In this document: positions 1 to 7,407 of the stretch, one piece after another | Numbering within the stretch: the stretch's first letter is position 1 | Layout: each line of letters begins with the position of its first letter | From: JACMQX01 sp044225675 | Lineage (GTDB): Bacteria; Pseudomonadota; Gammaproteobacteria; Burkholderiales; Burkholderiaceae_C | Assembly (NCBI GenBank): GCA_044225675.1 | Contig: JBGAIH010000040.1 | Location: 1 to 40,240 of the forward strand | Reading direction: 5' to 3' | Length of the DNA stretch: 40,240 nt | Notes under the pieces: generated by a model | Databases searched by the model: none | What the model saw: only the letters and a program-made list of their open reading frames with translations | Told to the model about the DNA's origin: nothing | Program-made: the position numbers and the translations under genes

Positions 1-1260
1 GGTGGGCGGGTCCATCGACCAGAGGCCAAAGCCCACCTTGTTGAGTACACCCGACACGCACGAGATGAGCCCGGTGCGGCCGTCGCCGGCTCGCATGCGC
101 TCGGCCATGCGGCAGGTGGACTGCAGCACGTAGTTGTTGAAGGGCCCGCCGGCAAACGACATGCCGCCGGTGAGCGTGGGCGGGCGCGCCGGGTCGAGGG
201 CCAGGCCGATGCCGTCGGCCTGCATTTCGACCGCCACCGGAAAGCAGCTGTAGAGGTCGACGAGGTCGATCTCGCGGGCCTGCAGTCCGCCCGCATCGAG
301 CACGGCCCGGCCTGCCAGTTGTGCGCCGGGGCTGCAGGTGAGGTCGGCGCGCGCCGACACGGGCACGGCGTGGTTGGACTCGCTGCCGGCCCAGGCATGG
401 ATCCAGCGTTGCGGTGCGATGCCCAGTGCCTCGGCCCGGCCGGCCGAGCACAGCAGCAGGGCGCCGGCCTGGTCCACGTTCCACGACGCGCAGTGCGCCC
501 GGGTGTAGGGAAAGGCCTGCATCGGATTGCGGTCCACGTGCCCCGCGTGCCCCGCGTGCCCGTGCCGGCTGGCGATCTGCGCGGCCGCAAGCGGTGTGCG
601 CTGCCACGCGTGGGGATTGTCCGCTGCCACGCGCGACATCGCGGCATACAGCTGCGCCATGGCGTCACGGTGGTCGGTCGGTGCGAGCCCGCGGGCCGAG
701 CGCCAGGCGGACGCCAGGATGGCATAGAGCGGCGCAGGCAGGCGGATGCCGGCCGCCAGCTCGGCCGGGTGCAGCAGGTCTTCAGCGGCTTCGATGAGCT
801 GGTCGGGCGCCTCGTCCTGCTGGCGTTCCGTCGCGCGCGTGCCGGCGCGCCGGGCCTGCAGGATGCGGTGGCCGGCGTCCGCGCCCACCACGAGCGCGCT
901 GTGAATCTCGCCCGCGGCAATGCGCTCGCAGGCCTCGTTGATGAGCGACTGCTGCAGCACGCCGAGCGTCGACAGCACCGTGCGGGCGCCCGGTGCGCCG
1001 ATGGCCTGCGCGATCTCGCGGCCCGGATTGCGGTAGCGCCAGCGTCCGCGCGGCACGGCCACGCACTGAACGCCCCGGAGCGCGCCGTCCAGCCCACCGT
1101 CCAGTGCGCCCTGCACGCCGCCGGCGTCAGCGCCCGCGCGGCGCGCCGCCTCGATCATCAGGTCCAGGGGCTCGAGCGCCGCTGCCGGGTCGTCGCTGCG
1201 CTGCGCACAGACGCCGACCCCGACGAGCACGGGTTGACGCGGATCGATGGCGCGCGGCAC
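1..1260 (-). CDS. Thiolase-like acetyl-CoA acetyltransferase, partial (C-terminus beyond left edge)
   Basis: The frame is open for 420 codons from a GTG start and leaves the window without a stop. The N-terminus reads PRQPVLVGVGVC, typical of the SCP-x/thiolase-like acetyl-CoA acetyltransferase family, which usually has roughly 500 residues, so the C-terminal part is missing. Further in, DLYSCFPVAVEM matches the family's conserved DLYSCFP block. At the usual thiolase nucleophile region the protein reads STLGVLQQSL and has no cysteine, as in many lipid-transfer-protein-like members; true thiolase chemistry is therefore doubtful. GTG was chosen because the only codon between it and the in-frame TAA of the upstream receptor gene is GCC. 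It is the last visible gene of the acyl-CoA operon, where a thiolytic or condensing step would complete breakdown of a CoA-activated acid. The family call is firm, the reaction is inferred. Confidence 0.85.
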   Translation of the reverse strand, partial: MPRAIDPRQPVLVGVGVCAQRSDDPAAALEPLDLMIEAARRAGADAGGVQGALDGGLDGALRGVQCVAVPRGRWRYRNPGREIAQAIGAPGARTVLSTLGVLQQSLINEACERIAAGEIHSALVVGADAGHRILQARRAGTRATERQQDEAPDQLIEAAEDLLHPAELAAGIRLPAPLYAILASAWRSARGLAPTDHRDAMAQLYAAMSRVAADNPHAWQRTPLAAAQIASRHGHAGHAGHVDRNPMQAFPYTRAHCASWNVDQAGALLLCSAGRAEALGIAPQRWIHAWAGSESNHAVPVSARADLTCSPGAQLAGRAVLDAGGLQAREIDLVDLYSCFPVAVEMQADGIGLALDPARPPTLTGGMSFAGGPFNNYVLQSTCRMAERMRAGDGRTGLISCVSGVLNKVGFGLWSMDPPT

Positions 1261-1263
1261 GGC

Positions 1264-2238
1264 TTATTCGGGCTGGATGCCCGACAGCGCGACGTTCTTG
1301 CCCCAGATGTCGAGCTGGCGGCGCACCAGCGCGGTGAAGGCCGGCGTGTCCGAAGGCGTGGGCTCGGCGCCCATGCCGGTGATGCGCTCGCGGACCTCGG
1401 GCTTGGCGAGCGCCCGCTGCAGGGCGGTGGAGACCTTGTCCACCACATCGCGGGGCAGGCCGGCCGGCCCGAACATGCCGGTCCATGCGGCCAGGTCGAA
1501 GTCGCGCAGGCCCAGGGCCTCCTCCACTGTGGGCAGCTCGGGCGCGAGCGCCGAGCGCCGGGCAGAGGTGACAGCCAGCGCACGCAGGCGACCCGACTGC
1601 AGGTGCGGCTTGGCCGAGGCGAGGTCGACCACGAGGAACTGCGCCTGTCCGCCGACCACGTCGGTCAGCGCGGGCGGGCTGCTCTTGTAGGGCACGCCGA
1701 TGGCCTGCATCTGCTTGATGCGGTTGATCGCCTCGGCCGGGATCTGGACGGTGGGCGTTCCGTAGGCGTAGGCGACCTTGCCCTTGTTCTGCTGCGCGTA
1801 GGTGACCAGCTCCTGCGCCGTGCGCACCGGCAGGCTGGCGTTGACCGCGAGGATGAACGGGAAGTAGGCGACCCCGCCGATGGGGGTGAAGTCGGCGATC
1901 GGGTCGTAGGGCAGCTTCTTGAACAGATGCGGGTTGACCGAGTGCGTGGTGTTGGAAGTCAGCATCAGCGTGTAGCCGTCGGCGGGCGACTTGGCCACGG
2001 CCGAAGCCGCGATCTGCGCCGAGGCGCCCGGCCGGTTCTCCACGACGAAGGGCTGGCCGAGGGCGAGGCGCAGTTCCTCGGCGATCAGGCGGGCGATGAT
2101 GTCGGTGCCGCTGCCGGGGCCGAAGCCGATCACGATCTTCACCGGCCGGTCGGGCCAGTGGCCCTGGGCCGCAGCCAGGCCCGGAACGGCGCCCAGCGCC
2201 AGCGTGGTCATCAGTTGGTGGAATTGCCTGCGTTGCAT
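1264..2238 (-). CDS. Bug/TctC-family periplasmic substrate-binding receptor
   Basis: A 324-residue periplasmic receptor of the tripartite tricarboxylate transporter (Bug) family. Residues 1-24 form an export signal with an RRQF start and LAAAQ cleavage region; the double arginine is Tat-like, as is common in this family. WPDRPVKIVIGFGPGSGTD and the PADGYTLML block are the family's signature segments, and the length is normal. A Shine-Dalgarno AAGGAG precedes the ATG. No membrane subunits (TctA/TctB) lie in the window, which is usual for Bug receptors: most are orphans. Its place between a CoA-transferase gene and a thiolase gene suggests it captures the carboxylic acid that the operon degrades, or acts as a sensor for it. 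The ligand cannot be told from the sequence. Confidence 0.93.
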   Translation of the reverse strand: MQRRQFHQLMTTLALGAVPGLAAAQGHWPDRPVKIVIGFGPGSGTDIIARLIAEELRLALGQPFVVENRPGASAQIAASAVAKSPADGYTLMLTSNTTHSVNPHLFKKLPYDPIADFTPIGGVAYFPFILAVNASLPVRTAQELVTYAQQNKGKVAYAYGTPTVQIPAEAINRIKQMQAIGVPYKSSPPALTDVVGGQAQFLVVDLASAKPHLQSGRLRALAVTSARRSALAPELPTVEEALGLRDFDLAAWTGMFGPAGLPRDVVDKVSTALQRALAKPEVRERITGMGAEPTPSDTPAFTALVRRQLDIWGKNVALSGIQPE

Positions 2239-2325
2239 CGTTGTCTCCTTGGGTGGTCGGTGCGGGTCGGATTGGTTCGCGTCGGGTCGAGTCGGGGGAT
2301 GGACCTGAAGGCGGGTTGAGTCGGT

Positions 2326-3600
2326 TCAGGCGAAGGCAGTGTCGGGCTGGTGCTCCGCGCGCACGGCTCCGCAGTCGAGCAACGCGGCCTGGGCGGATTC
2401 GTCGTAGCCGAGTTCGCGCAGGATCTCCTGGCTGTGCTGGCCGAGCCGCGGCGCGGGGCGCTGCCAGGGCAGGGACTGGCCGTCCACCAGCCAGGGCAGG
2501 CGCACCAGCGGCACGCCGTCGCAGTCCTGGAAGGTGCGGCGCTCGGCCGCGATGTCACTCGTGACGGCCTGCTCCAGGCCGCTCGCCTGAGTGACCGGCA
2601 CGCCGGCCCGGGTGAGCCGCTCGACCCAGTCGGCGACGTCGCGCCCGGCCAGGCGCTCGGTCAGGGCCTCGGTCAGCGCCTTGGCATGGCGCGAGCGGTC
2701 GGCCACGCGCAGAAAGCGTTCGTCGCGGGCCAGCTCCGGCGCGTCGAGCGCGACGACCACGGCCTCCCACAGGCGCTGGCTGGGCGCGGCGATCATGATC
2801 TCGCCGTCGCGCGCTCGGTAGCACTGGTAGGGCGCGGCAATCGGATTGCCCGAGCCGGCGCGCGGCGGGCGCTCGCCGGTGAGCAGGGCGGCCGTGGCCT
2901 GGTAGGGCACGACGCTGAAGGCGGTGTCGATCAAGGCGGTTTCCATGTGCTGCACCGGCTGGCCCTGCTGGCGCGCCATCAGGGCGGCCAGCACGCCCAT
3001 GGCGATCCACTGGCCAGTGCCCAGGTCGATGATCGATGGCGCGCAGCGGGTCGGCGGTGCGCCTTCATGGCCCGTCATCTGCATGATGCCCGAGAAGGCC
3101 TGAACGAGCGGGTCGTAGCCGGGCATCGCCTGGCCGCGCGGGCCGGCGCCAAAGGCATTGAGGTCGTAGTACAGCACCTGCGGCTGGGCGCGGCGCGCGG
3201 CCTCGGGGCCGATGCCCAGCCGCGCCGCCACGCCCGGCCGCATGCTCTGCAGCACCACGTCGCTGCGGCCGATGAGGCGCAGCGCCACCTCCAGCGCCTG
3301 CGGCTGCTTGAGGTCCAGCGCGAGGCCGCGCTTGCCCGCGCCCATGTGGCGGTGCGCCACGCTCATGCCGCCTTGCATTGGCGGCCAGGCGCGGGCGTCG
3401 TCGCCCTCGAGCGATTCAACCTTGATCACGTCGGCACCGAGCTGCGCGAGGATCATCGCGGCGTAGGGCCCGGCCATGTTCGAGCTGAAGTCGGCGACGC
3501 GCACGCCGCGCAGCGGCTGAAGCGGGGCTGTCGGTGGTGTCGGCGTGGTGCCTGGCGTGGTGCCTGGCGTGCCGGTGGTGGAAAGGCGCGGTGCCGTCAT
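2326..3600 (-). CDS. Class III (CaiB/BaiF) CoA-transferase, first of a pair
   Basis: A 424-residue formyl-CoA transferase-family enzyme that moves CoA between carboxylic acids. The core begins at about residue 28 (LRGVRVADFSSNMAGPYAAM) and Asp192 in PSIIDLGTGQW is at the position of the family's catalytic aspartate. Residues 7-27 are a Thr/Pro/Gly-rich low-complexity leader encoded by imperfect repeats near 3540-3575; a later start is possible, but this ATG overlaps the stop of the upstream CoA-transferase by four bases (ATGA), which supports it and implies translational coupling. With its neighbour it may form a hetero-oligomer, as known for some class III pairs such as BbsE/BbsF; that is inference. 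An 87-bp gap separates it from the receptor gene downstream. Confidence 0.92.
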   Translation of the reverse strand: MTAPRLSTTGTPGTTPGTTPTPPTAPLQPLRGVRVADFSSNMAGPYAAMILAQLGADVIKVESLEGDDARAWPPMQGGMSVAHRHMGAGKRGLALDLKQPQALEVALRLIGRSDVVLQSMRPGVAARLGIGPEAARRAQPQVLYYDLNAFGAGPRGQAMPGYDPLVQAFSGIMQMTGHEGAPPTRCAPSIIDLGTGQWIAMGVLAALMARQQGQPVQHMETALIDTAFSVVPYQATAALLTGERPPRAGSGNPIAAPYQCYRARDGEIMIAAPSQRLWEAVVVALDAPELARDERFLRVADRSRHAKALTEALTERLAGRDVADWVERLTRAGVPVTQASGLEQAVTSDIAAERRTFQDCDGVPLVRLPWLVDGQSLPWQRPAPRLGQHSQEILRELGYDESAQAALLDCGAVRAEHQPDTAFA

Positions 3601-4826
3601 GATGCAAGCACCTTGGCATCGCGCAGGCGCTGCAGGTCGGCGTCGGCATAGCCCAGGCTGTGCAGGATGGCCAGCGCATCGGCGCCGACAGCGGGCGGCG
3701 CGCCGGCGGGCCCCGAGGGCGTGGCGCTGAAGTCCACCGGCGTGGCGACGCTGTTGGCGATGAGGGCGGGCGTGTCGGCAATTGCGTCACCACCCGCTGC
3801 GGGCACATGCACGAAGGCGCCGGCCGCGATCGCCTGCGGATCCTCGATCACTTCGTCGATCGAGTTGACGGGCGCCCACCAGACGTCCTGCGCGCGGAAC
3901 ACCTGCGCCCATTCGTCGCGGCTGCGCGTGGCCGTGGCGCCGTCGATCAGCGCGACCAGTTCGGTGGCATGGCGGCGCCGGTCACGCGGCGTGCGAAAGC
4001 GGTCGTCGTCCATCAGCGCCTGCAGGCCCAGCGCCTGCGCGATGCCGGGCCAGTGGCGCTCTGACTCAGCGCCCACCAGCCAGAACCACTTGCCGTCGCC
4101 GGCGCAATACAGGTTCATGAGCGGATTCTGCGGCCGGGTGCGCGGCGGGGGCGAGGCAGCGCGGCCCAGGCCCATGCGCGAGGACACGTCCATGCCGATG
4201 CCGTAGATGCCGGTGCGCAGCAGCGAGGTCGACACCAGCTGCCCCTGGCCGGTGCGCTCGCGGTGGAACAGCGCGGCGCAGATGCCCGAGACCATCGAGA
4301 TCGCGCTGACGTTGTCGCCCAGGCCCCCCGGCAGGATCGGTGGCTGGCCGCCCGCCGGCGTGGCCCGCTCGGCCAGGCCGCTGCGGCCCGAGAAGGCCGC
4401 CATGTCATAGCCCGGTGCGTCGCGGTCCGGGCCCTGGAGGCCATAGGCTGTCAGGCTCGCATAGATGAGGCGCGGAAACTTCGCCTGCAGCGTCGCCGGG
4501 TCGAGCCCGATGCGTTCGAGGAACTGCGGCCGCATGTTGGTGAGGAACACGTCGGCCGTGGCGATCAGCCGCTCCATCAGCTCGCGGCCGCCGGGCGCGT
4601 TCACGTCGAGCGCCATGCTCTTCTTGCCCCGGTTGTACAGCTCGAACGGCGGGCAGCGCGACTCCCTGGAGCCCGACAGCGCGGCAAACAGCTTGCGCAT
4701 CGGGTCGCCGCCCGGCATCTCGATCTTGATCACCTCCGCGCCCCAGTCCGCCAGGATGCCGCCGGCCGCCGGGCCCGCCACCCACAGGCCCATCTCGACG
4801 ACGCGGATGCCCCGGAGCGCGCTCAT
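3597..4826 (-). CDS. Class III (CaiB/BaiF) CoA-transferase, second of a pair
   Basis: A 409-residue CoA-transferase of the same family as its downstream neighbour but clearly divergent from it. It starts MSALRGIRVVEMGLWVAGP, the normal N-terminus for the family, and Asp171 in PGGLGDNVSA is the expected nucleophile. The open frame continues far upstream over the hydratase gene, but the start chosen here overlaps the hydratase stop as ATGA and gives the family's usual length, so the upstream extension is a shadow. Both members of the pair keep the aspartate, so neither looks like a non-catalytic subunit. The substrate acid is unknown; the operon also has a separate ATP-dependent CoA ligase, which suggests CoA recycling between a product and the incoming acid, or two different activation steps. 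Confidence 0.92.
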   Translation of the reverse strand: MSALRGIRVVEMGLWVAGPAAGGILADWGAEVIKIEMPGGDPMRKLFAALSGSRESRCPPFELYNRGKKSMALDVNAPGGRELMERLIATADVFLTNMRPQFLERIGLDPATLQAKFPRLIYASLTAYGLQGPDRDAPGYDMAAFSGRSGLAERATPAGGQPPILPGGLGDNVSAISMVSGICAALFHRERTGQGQLVSTSLLRTGIYGIGMDVSSRMGLGRAASPPPRTRPQNPLMNLYCAGDGKWFWLVGAESERHWPGIAQALGLQALMDDDRFRTPRDRRRHATELVALIDGATATRSRDEWAQVFRAQDVWWAPVNSIDEVIEDPQAIAAGAFVHVPAAGGDAIADTPALIANSVATPVDFSATPSGPAGAPPAVGADALAILHSLGYADADLQRLRDAKVLAS

Positions 4827-5638
4827 GCCGGCCTCCGGCCACGGAACACGGGTTCGCGCTTTTCCATGAAGGCGCGCGGGCCTTCGCGGGCATCGGGCAT
4901 GGCGGCGTTCTCCTTGGTGCACCGGGTTTCGATGGCGAAGGCTTCCTCCAGGGGCAGGCCGCTGGTGCGCACCATGACCTCCTTGGTCTTCTCCAGCGCC
5001 ACAGGCGCGCCCAGGCTGACGCGGCGCGCCAGGTCGAGCGCCGTCGCCAGCACCTCGCCGGGCGGCACCACGCGGTTGACCAGGCCCATCGCGAGTGCCC
5101 GCTCGGCCGGCACTGGCTCGCCCAGCAGGAGCAGTTCCATGGCATGGGCCCAGGGCACCTGGCGCGGCATGCGCACCAGCGAGCCGCCGCTGGCGATGAG
5201 TCCGCGCCGCACTTCGGTCACCGCCATGGTCGCGGTGCTGGCCATCACGCGCAGGTCGGTGGCCATGACGAACTCGGCGCCTCCCGCATGGGCATGGCCG
5301 TTGATCGCGGCGATCACCGGCTTGAAGAAGCTGGCCGTGCGCAGCAGCGCACGGCCGAGCTGCTTGCGGTCGGCGGCAAAGCGCTCCTCCCACTCGCCCT
5401 CGGGCGGCCGGGTGCGCATCATCAGCGGGATGAGCGAGCCCAGGTCGCCGCCGGCCGAGAAGGCCTGATCGCCCGCGCCTGTGACGACGACCGCGCGGAC
5501 GTCGTCGTCGTGCGCGACCTCGTCCCAGAAGGCGGCGAGGCGCACCACCATTTCAGGCGAGAGCGCATTGCGTTTGTCGGGGCGGTTGAGTGTGACGAGT
5601 GCCACGTCGCCGCGGCGTTCCACGAGCAGATGGGACAT
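4823..5638 (-). CDS. Enoyl-CoA hydratase/isomerase (crotonase family)
   Basis: A 271-residue crotonase-fold protein, normal in length. Visible family blocks are VALVTLNRPDKRNALS near the N-terminus, FSAGGDLGSL at about 60-69 (first oxyanion-hole segment) and NGHAHAGGAEFVMATD at about 113-128 (second). Glu142 (TEVRRGLIAS) and Glu168 (AMELLLLGEP) align with the two catalytic glutamates of true enoyl-CoA hydratases, so hydration of a trans-2-enoyl-CoA is the best guess, although hydrolase or lyase members of the superfamily cannot be excluded. It lies five bases downstream of the CoA ligase gene and overlaps the next CoA-transferase by ATGA, so it is part of a translationally coupled operon. Confidence 0.94.
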   Translation of the reverse strand: MSHLLVERRGDVALVTLNRPDKRNALSPEMVVRLAAFWDEVAHDDDVRAVVVTGAGDQAFSAGGDLGSLIPLMMRTRPPEGEWEERFAADRKQLGRALLRTASFFKPVIAAINGHAHAGGAEFVMATDLRVMASTATMAVTEVRRGLIASGGSLVRMPRQVPWAHAMELLLLGEPVPAERALAMGLVNRVVPPGEVLATALDLARRVSLGAPVALEKTKEVMVRTSGLPLEEAFAIETRCTKENAAMPDAREGPRAFMEKREPVFRGRRPA

Positions 5639-5643
5639 GGTGT

Positions 5644-7338
5644 TCAGTGATCCGGGTTGGAAGGGTTGGGGGCCTGCAGCGCCTCGGCGGCGCGCTGGCG
5701 CAGGGCCATGTAGTCGGCCTTGCCGTTGGGGCCGCGCCCCAGCGAGTCGACGAAGACCACGTTGCGCGGCACCTTGTGGCCGGCCAGCCGCCCGCGCACG
5801 TGGGCAATGACGCTGGCCGCGTCCTGCGCCTGGCCGGGCGCGGTCTCGATGACGGCGGTCACCGTCTCGCCGAAGCGCTCATGGCGCACGCCGACCACGG
5901 CGGCGTCGCGCACCGCTGGCAATTGCTTGATGCATTCCTCGACCTCCTCGGGAAAGACCTTCTCGCCGCCCGAGTTGATGCTGACGGAGCCGCGGCCGAG
6001 CAGGGTGACGGCACCGTCGGCCTCCACCCGCGCGTAGTCGCCGGGGATGGCGTAGCGCACGCCGTCGATCACCGGGAAGGTGGCGGCCGTCTTCTCCGGG
6101 TCGCCGTAGTAGCCGAGCGGCACGCCGCCGCGCACCGCGATGCGGCCGACCTCGGGGCTGCCGGGGGGCAGGGGCCGGCCGTCGGCGCCGAGCACCACCG
6201 CATGGCGACCGAGCCTGAAGCGCGCCGAAGCGCCCGAGCGGCCCCGCGACGAGATCGAGCGGCCCATGCCGCTGGCCTCGCTGCTGTTGAGAAAGTCCAC
6301 CAGCACCGCCTGCGGCGCGTGCTGCAGAAGGCGGTCCTTGTTGGGCTGGCCCCACATCATGCCGGACGACGAGACCGCCTTGAGGCTCGACAGGTCCCAG
6401 CGCTGCGGCTCGGCGTCGAGCGCGTCGACCATGGGCCGGCAGAACGCGTCGCCCACGATGCACAGCTCGGTCACCTGGCGCTGCTGCACCGTGTCCAGCA
6501 GTTCGGCCACGTCGAGCTGGCGGCCCTGCAGCGTCACCACGAGGCCGCCGCGGTTGAGCACGGTCGAGGCGAACACGTAGGCCGTGCCATGCATCAGCGG
6601 CGCAGCGGGCAGCCCCACGGGCGGCCGCCAGTCGGGCGCCGCCACGCGTTCGCGCACGCGGGCCAGGTCCTGCGGCCCTTCGTCGCCCGTGGTGTTGGAG
6701 GCGATGTACATGTCATGCTGGCGCCACATCACGCCGCGCGGGTGGCCGGTGGTGCCGCCGGTGTAGACCAGCAGCAGGTCGTCGCCCGAGCGGCCCCAGG
6801 CCGGGCGCGGGCAGTCGGCACGCGGCGCGGCGGCCGTGGCGCAGGCGCTGGCCCAGGGCGGGCAGGCGGCCGGGTCGCCCACGCAGAGCCAGGCACGCAC
6901 CTTGGGGCAGCGGGCGCGGATCTCGTCGATGGTGCCCGCGAAGGCCGCATCGAACACCACCACGGCGGCATCGGCGTTGTCCCAGAGCGCGCGCAGCTCC
7001 TCCTTCTGGTAGCGGTAGTTGGTGTTGACCGGAACCAGCGAGACCTTCAGGCAGCCGAAGGCCGCCTGCATGTAGGCAGGGCTGTTGTGCAGATAAAGCG
7101 CCACCTTGTCCTGATGGCTGCAACCGGCTGCCAGCAGCCAGGCGGCCATGCCGTTGGCATGCCGGTCGAAGTCGCGCCAGCTCACCACGGTGTCGCCGTG
7201 GGCCTGGGCGGGCGCGTCGGGGCAGGCGGCGGCCACGGCTTCCCACACGTCGGCGAAGTTCCAGCCGGCGGGGGCGGCATCGGCCTGTGCGAGTGCCGAG
7301 GCCGGTGATGCAGAGCGGAGAGCGGCGGTGCTGTTCAT
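5644..7338 (-). CDS. Acyl-CoA synthetase (AMP-forming ligase)
   Basis: A 564-residue ANL-superfamily ligase that activates a carboxylic acid with ATP and CoA. The phosphate-binding motif is YTGGTTGHPRGVMW at about residues 192-205; the trailing VMW is typical of FadD19/FadD3-like acyl-CoA synthetases acting on branched, cyclic or side-chain acids. The C-terminal lid has INSGGEKVFPEEVEE and the catalytic lysine in NGKADY (Lys540). Residues 1-26 are an Ala/Ser-rich leader. It is the first gene of the leftward operon; the 69-bp region upstream carries a perfect palindrome and is shared with the divergent sensor kinase. The substrate class is inferred only from the motif and context. Confidence 0.93.
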   Translation of the reverse strand: MNSTAALRSASPASALAQADAAPAGWNFADVWEAVAAACPDAPAQAHGDTVVSWRDFDRHANGMAAWLLAAGCSHQDKVALYLHNSPAYMQAAFGCLKVSLVPVNTNYRYQKEELRALWDNADAAVVVFDAAFAGTIDEIRARCPKVRAWLCVGDPAACPPWASACATAAAPRADCPRPAWGRSGDDLLLVYTGGTTGHPRGVMWRQHDMYIASNTTGDEGPQDLARVRERVAAPDWRPPVGLPAAPLMHGTAYVFASTVLNRGGLVVTLQGRQLDVAELLDTVQQRQVTELCIVGDAFCRPMVDALDAEPQRWDLSSLKAVSSSGMMWGQPNKDRLLQHAPQAVLVDFLNSSEASGMGRSISSRGRSGASARFRLGRHAVVLGADGRPLPPGSPEVGRIAVRGGVPLGYYGDPEKTAATFPVIDGVRYAIPGDYARVEADGAVTLLGRGSVSINSGGEKVFPEEVEECIKQLPAVRDAAVVGVRHERFGETVTAVIETAPGQAQDAASVIAHVRGRLAGHKVPRNVVFVDSLGRGPNGKADYMALRQRAAEALQAPNPSNPDH

Positions 7339-7365
7339 GTCGAAAATTCTGACTCAGGACGGATT

Positions 7366-7383
7366 CGTTCCGAATTCGGAACG
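7366..7383. promoter_or_regulatory. Perfect 18-bp palindrome in divergent promoter region
   Basis: CGTTCCGAATTCGGAACG is fully self-complementary. It sits in the 69-bp gap between the acyl-CoA synthetase start on the minus strand and the sensor kinase start on the plus strand, about 25-28 bases from each start codon. That is the size and symmetry expected for the operator of a dimeric repressor such as TetR, GntR or MarR type. No such regulator is encoded next to it, so the binding protein is unknown. The symmetry is seen directly; the operator role is inference. Confidence 0.55.
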
Positions 7384-7407
7384 TGCCCCGAGCCCCCGGG
7401 CAGTAAG

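Noticed and set aside
319..2319. Very long plus-strand open frame opposite the thiolase and receptor genes
   Set aside because: Arg/Gly/His-rich composition without any family motif; it is an antisense shadow of GC-rich coding DNA, and the minus-strand genes have clear motifs and start sites.
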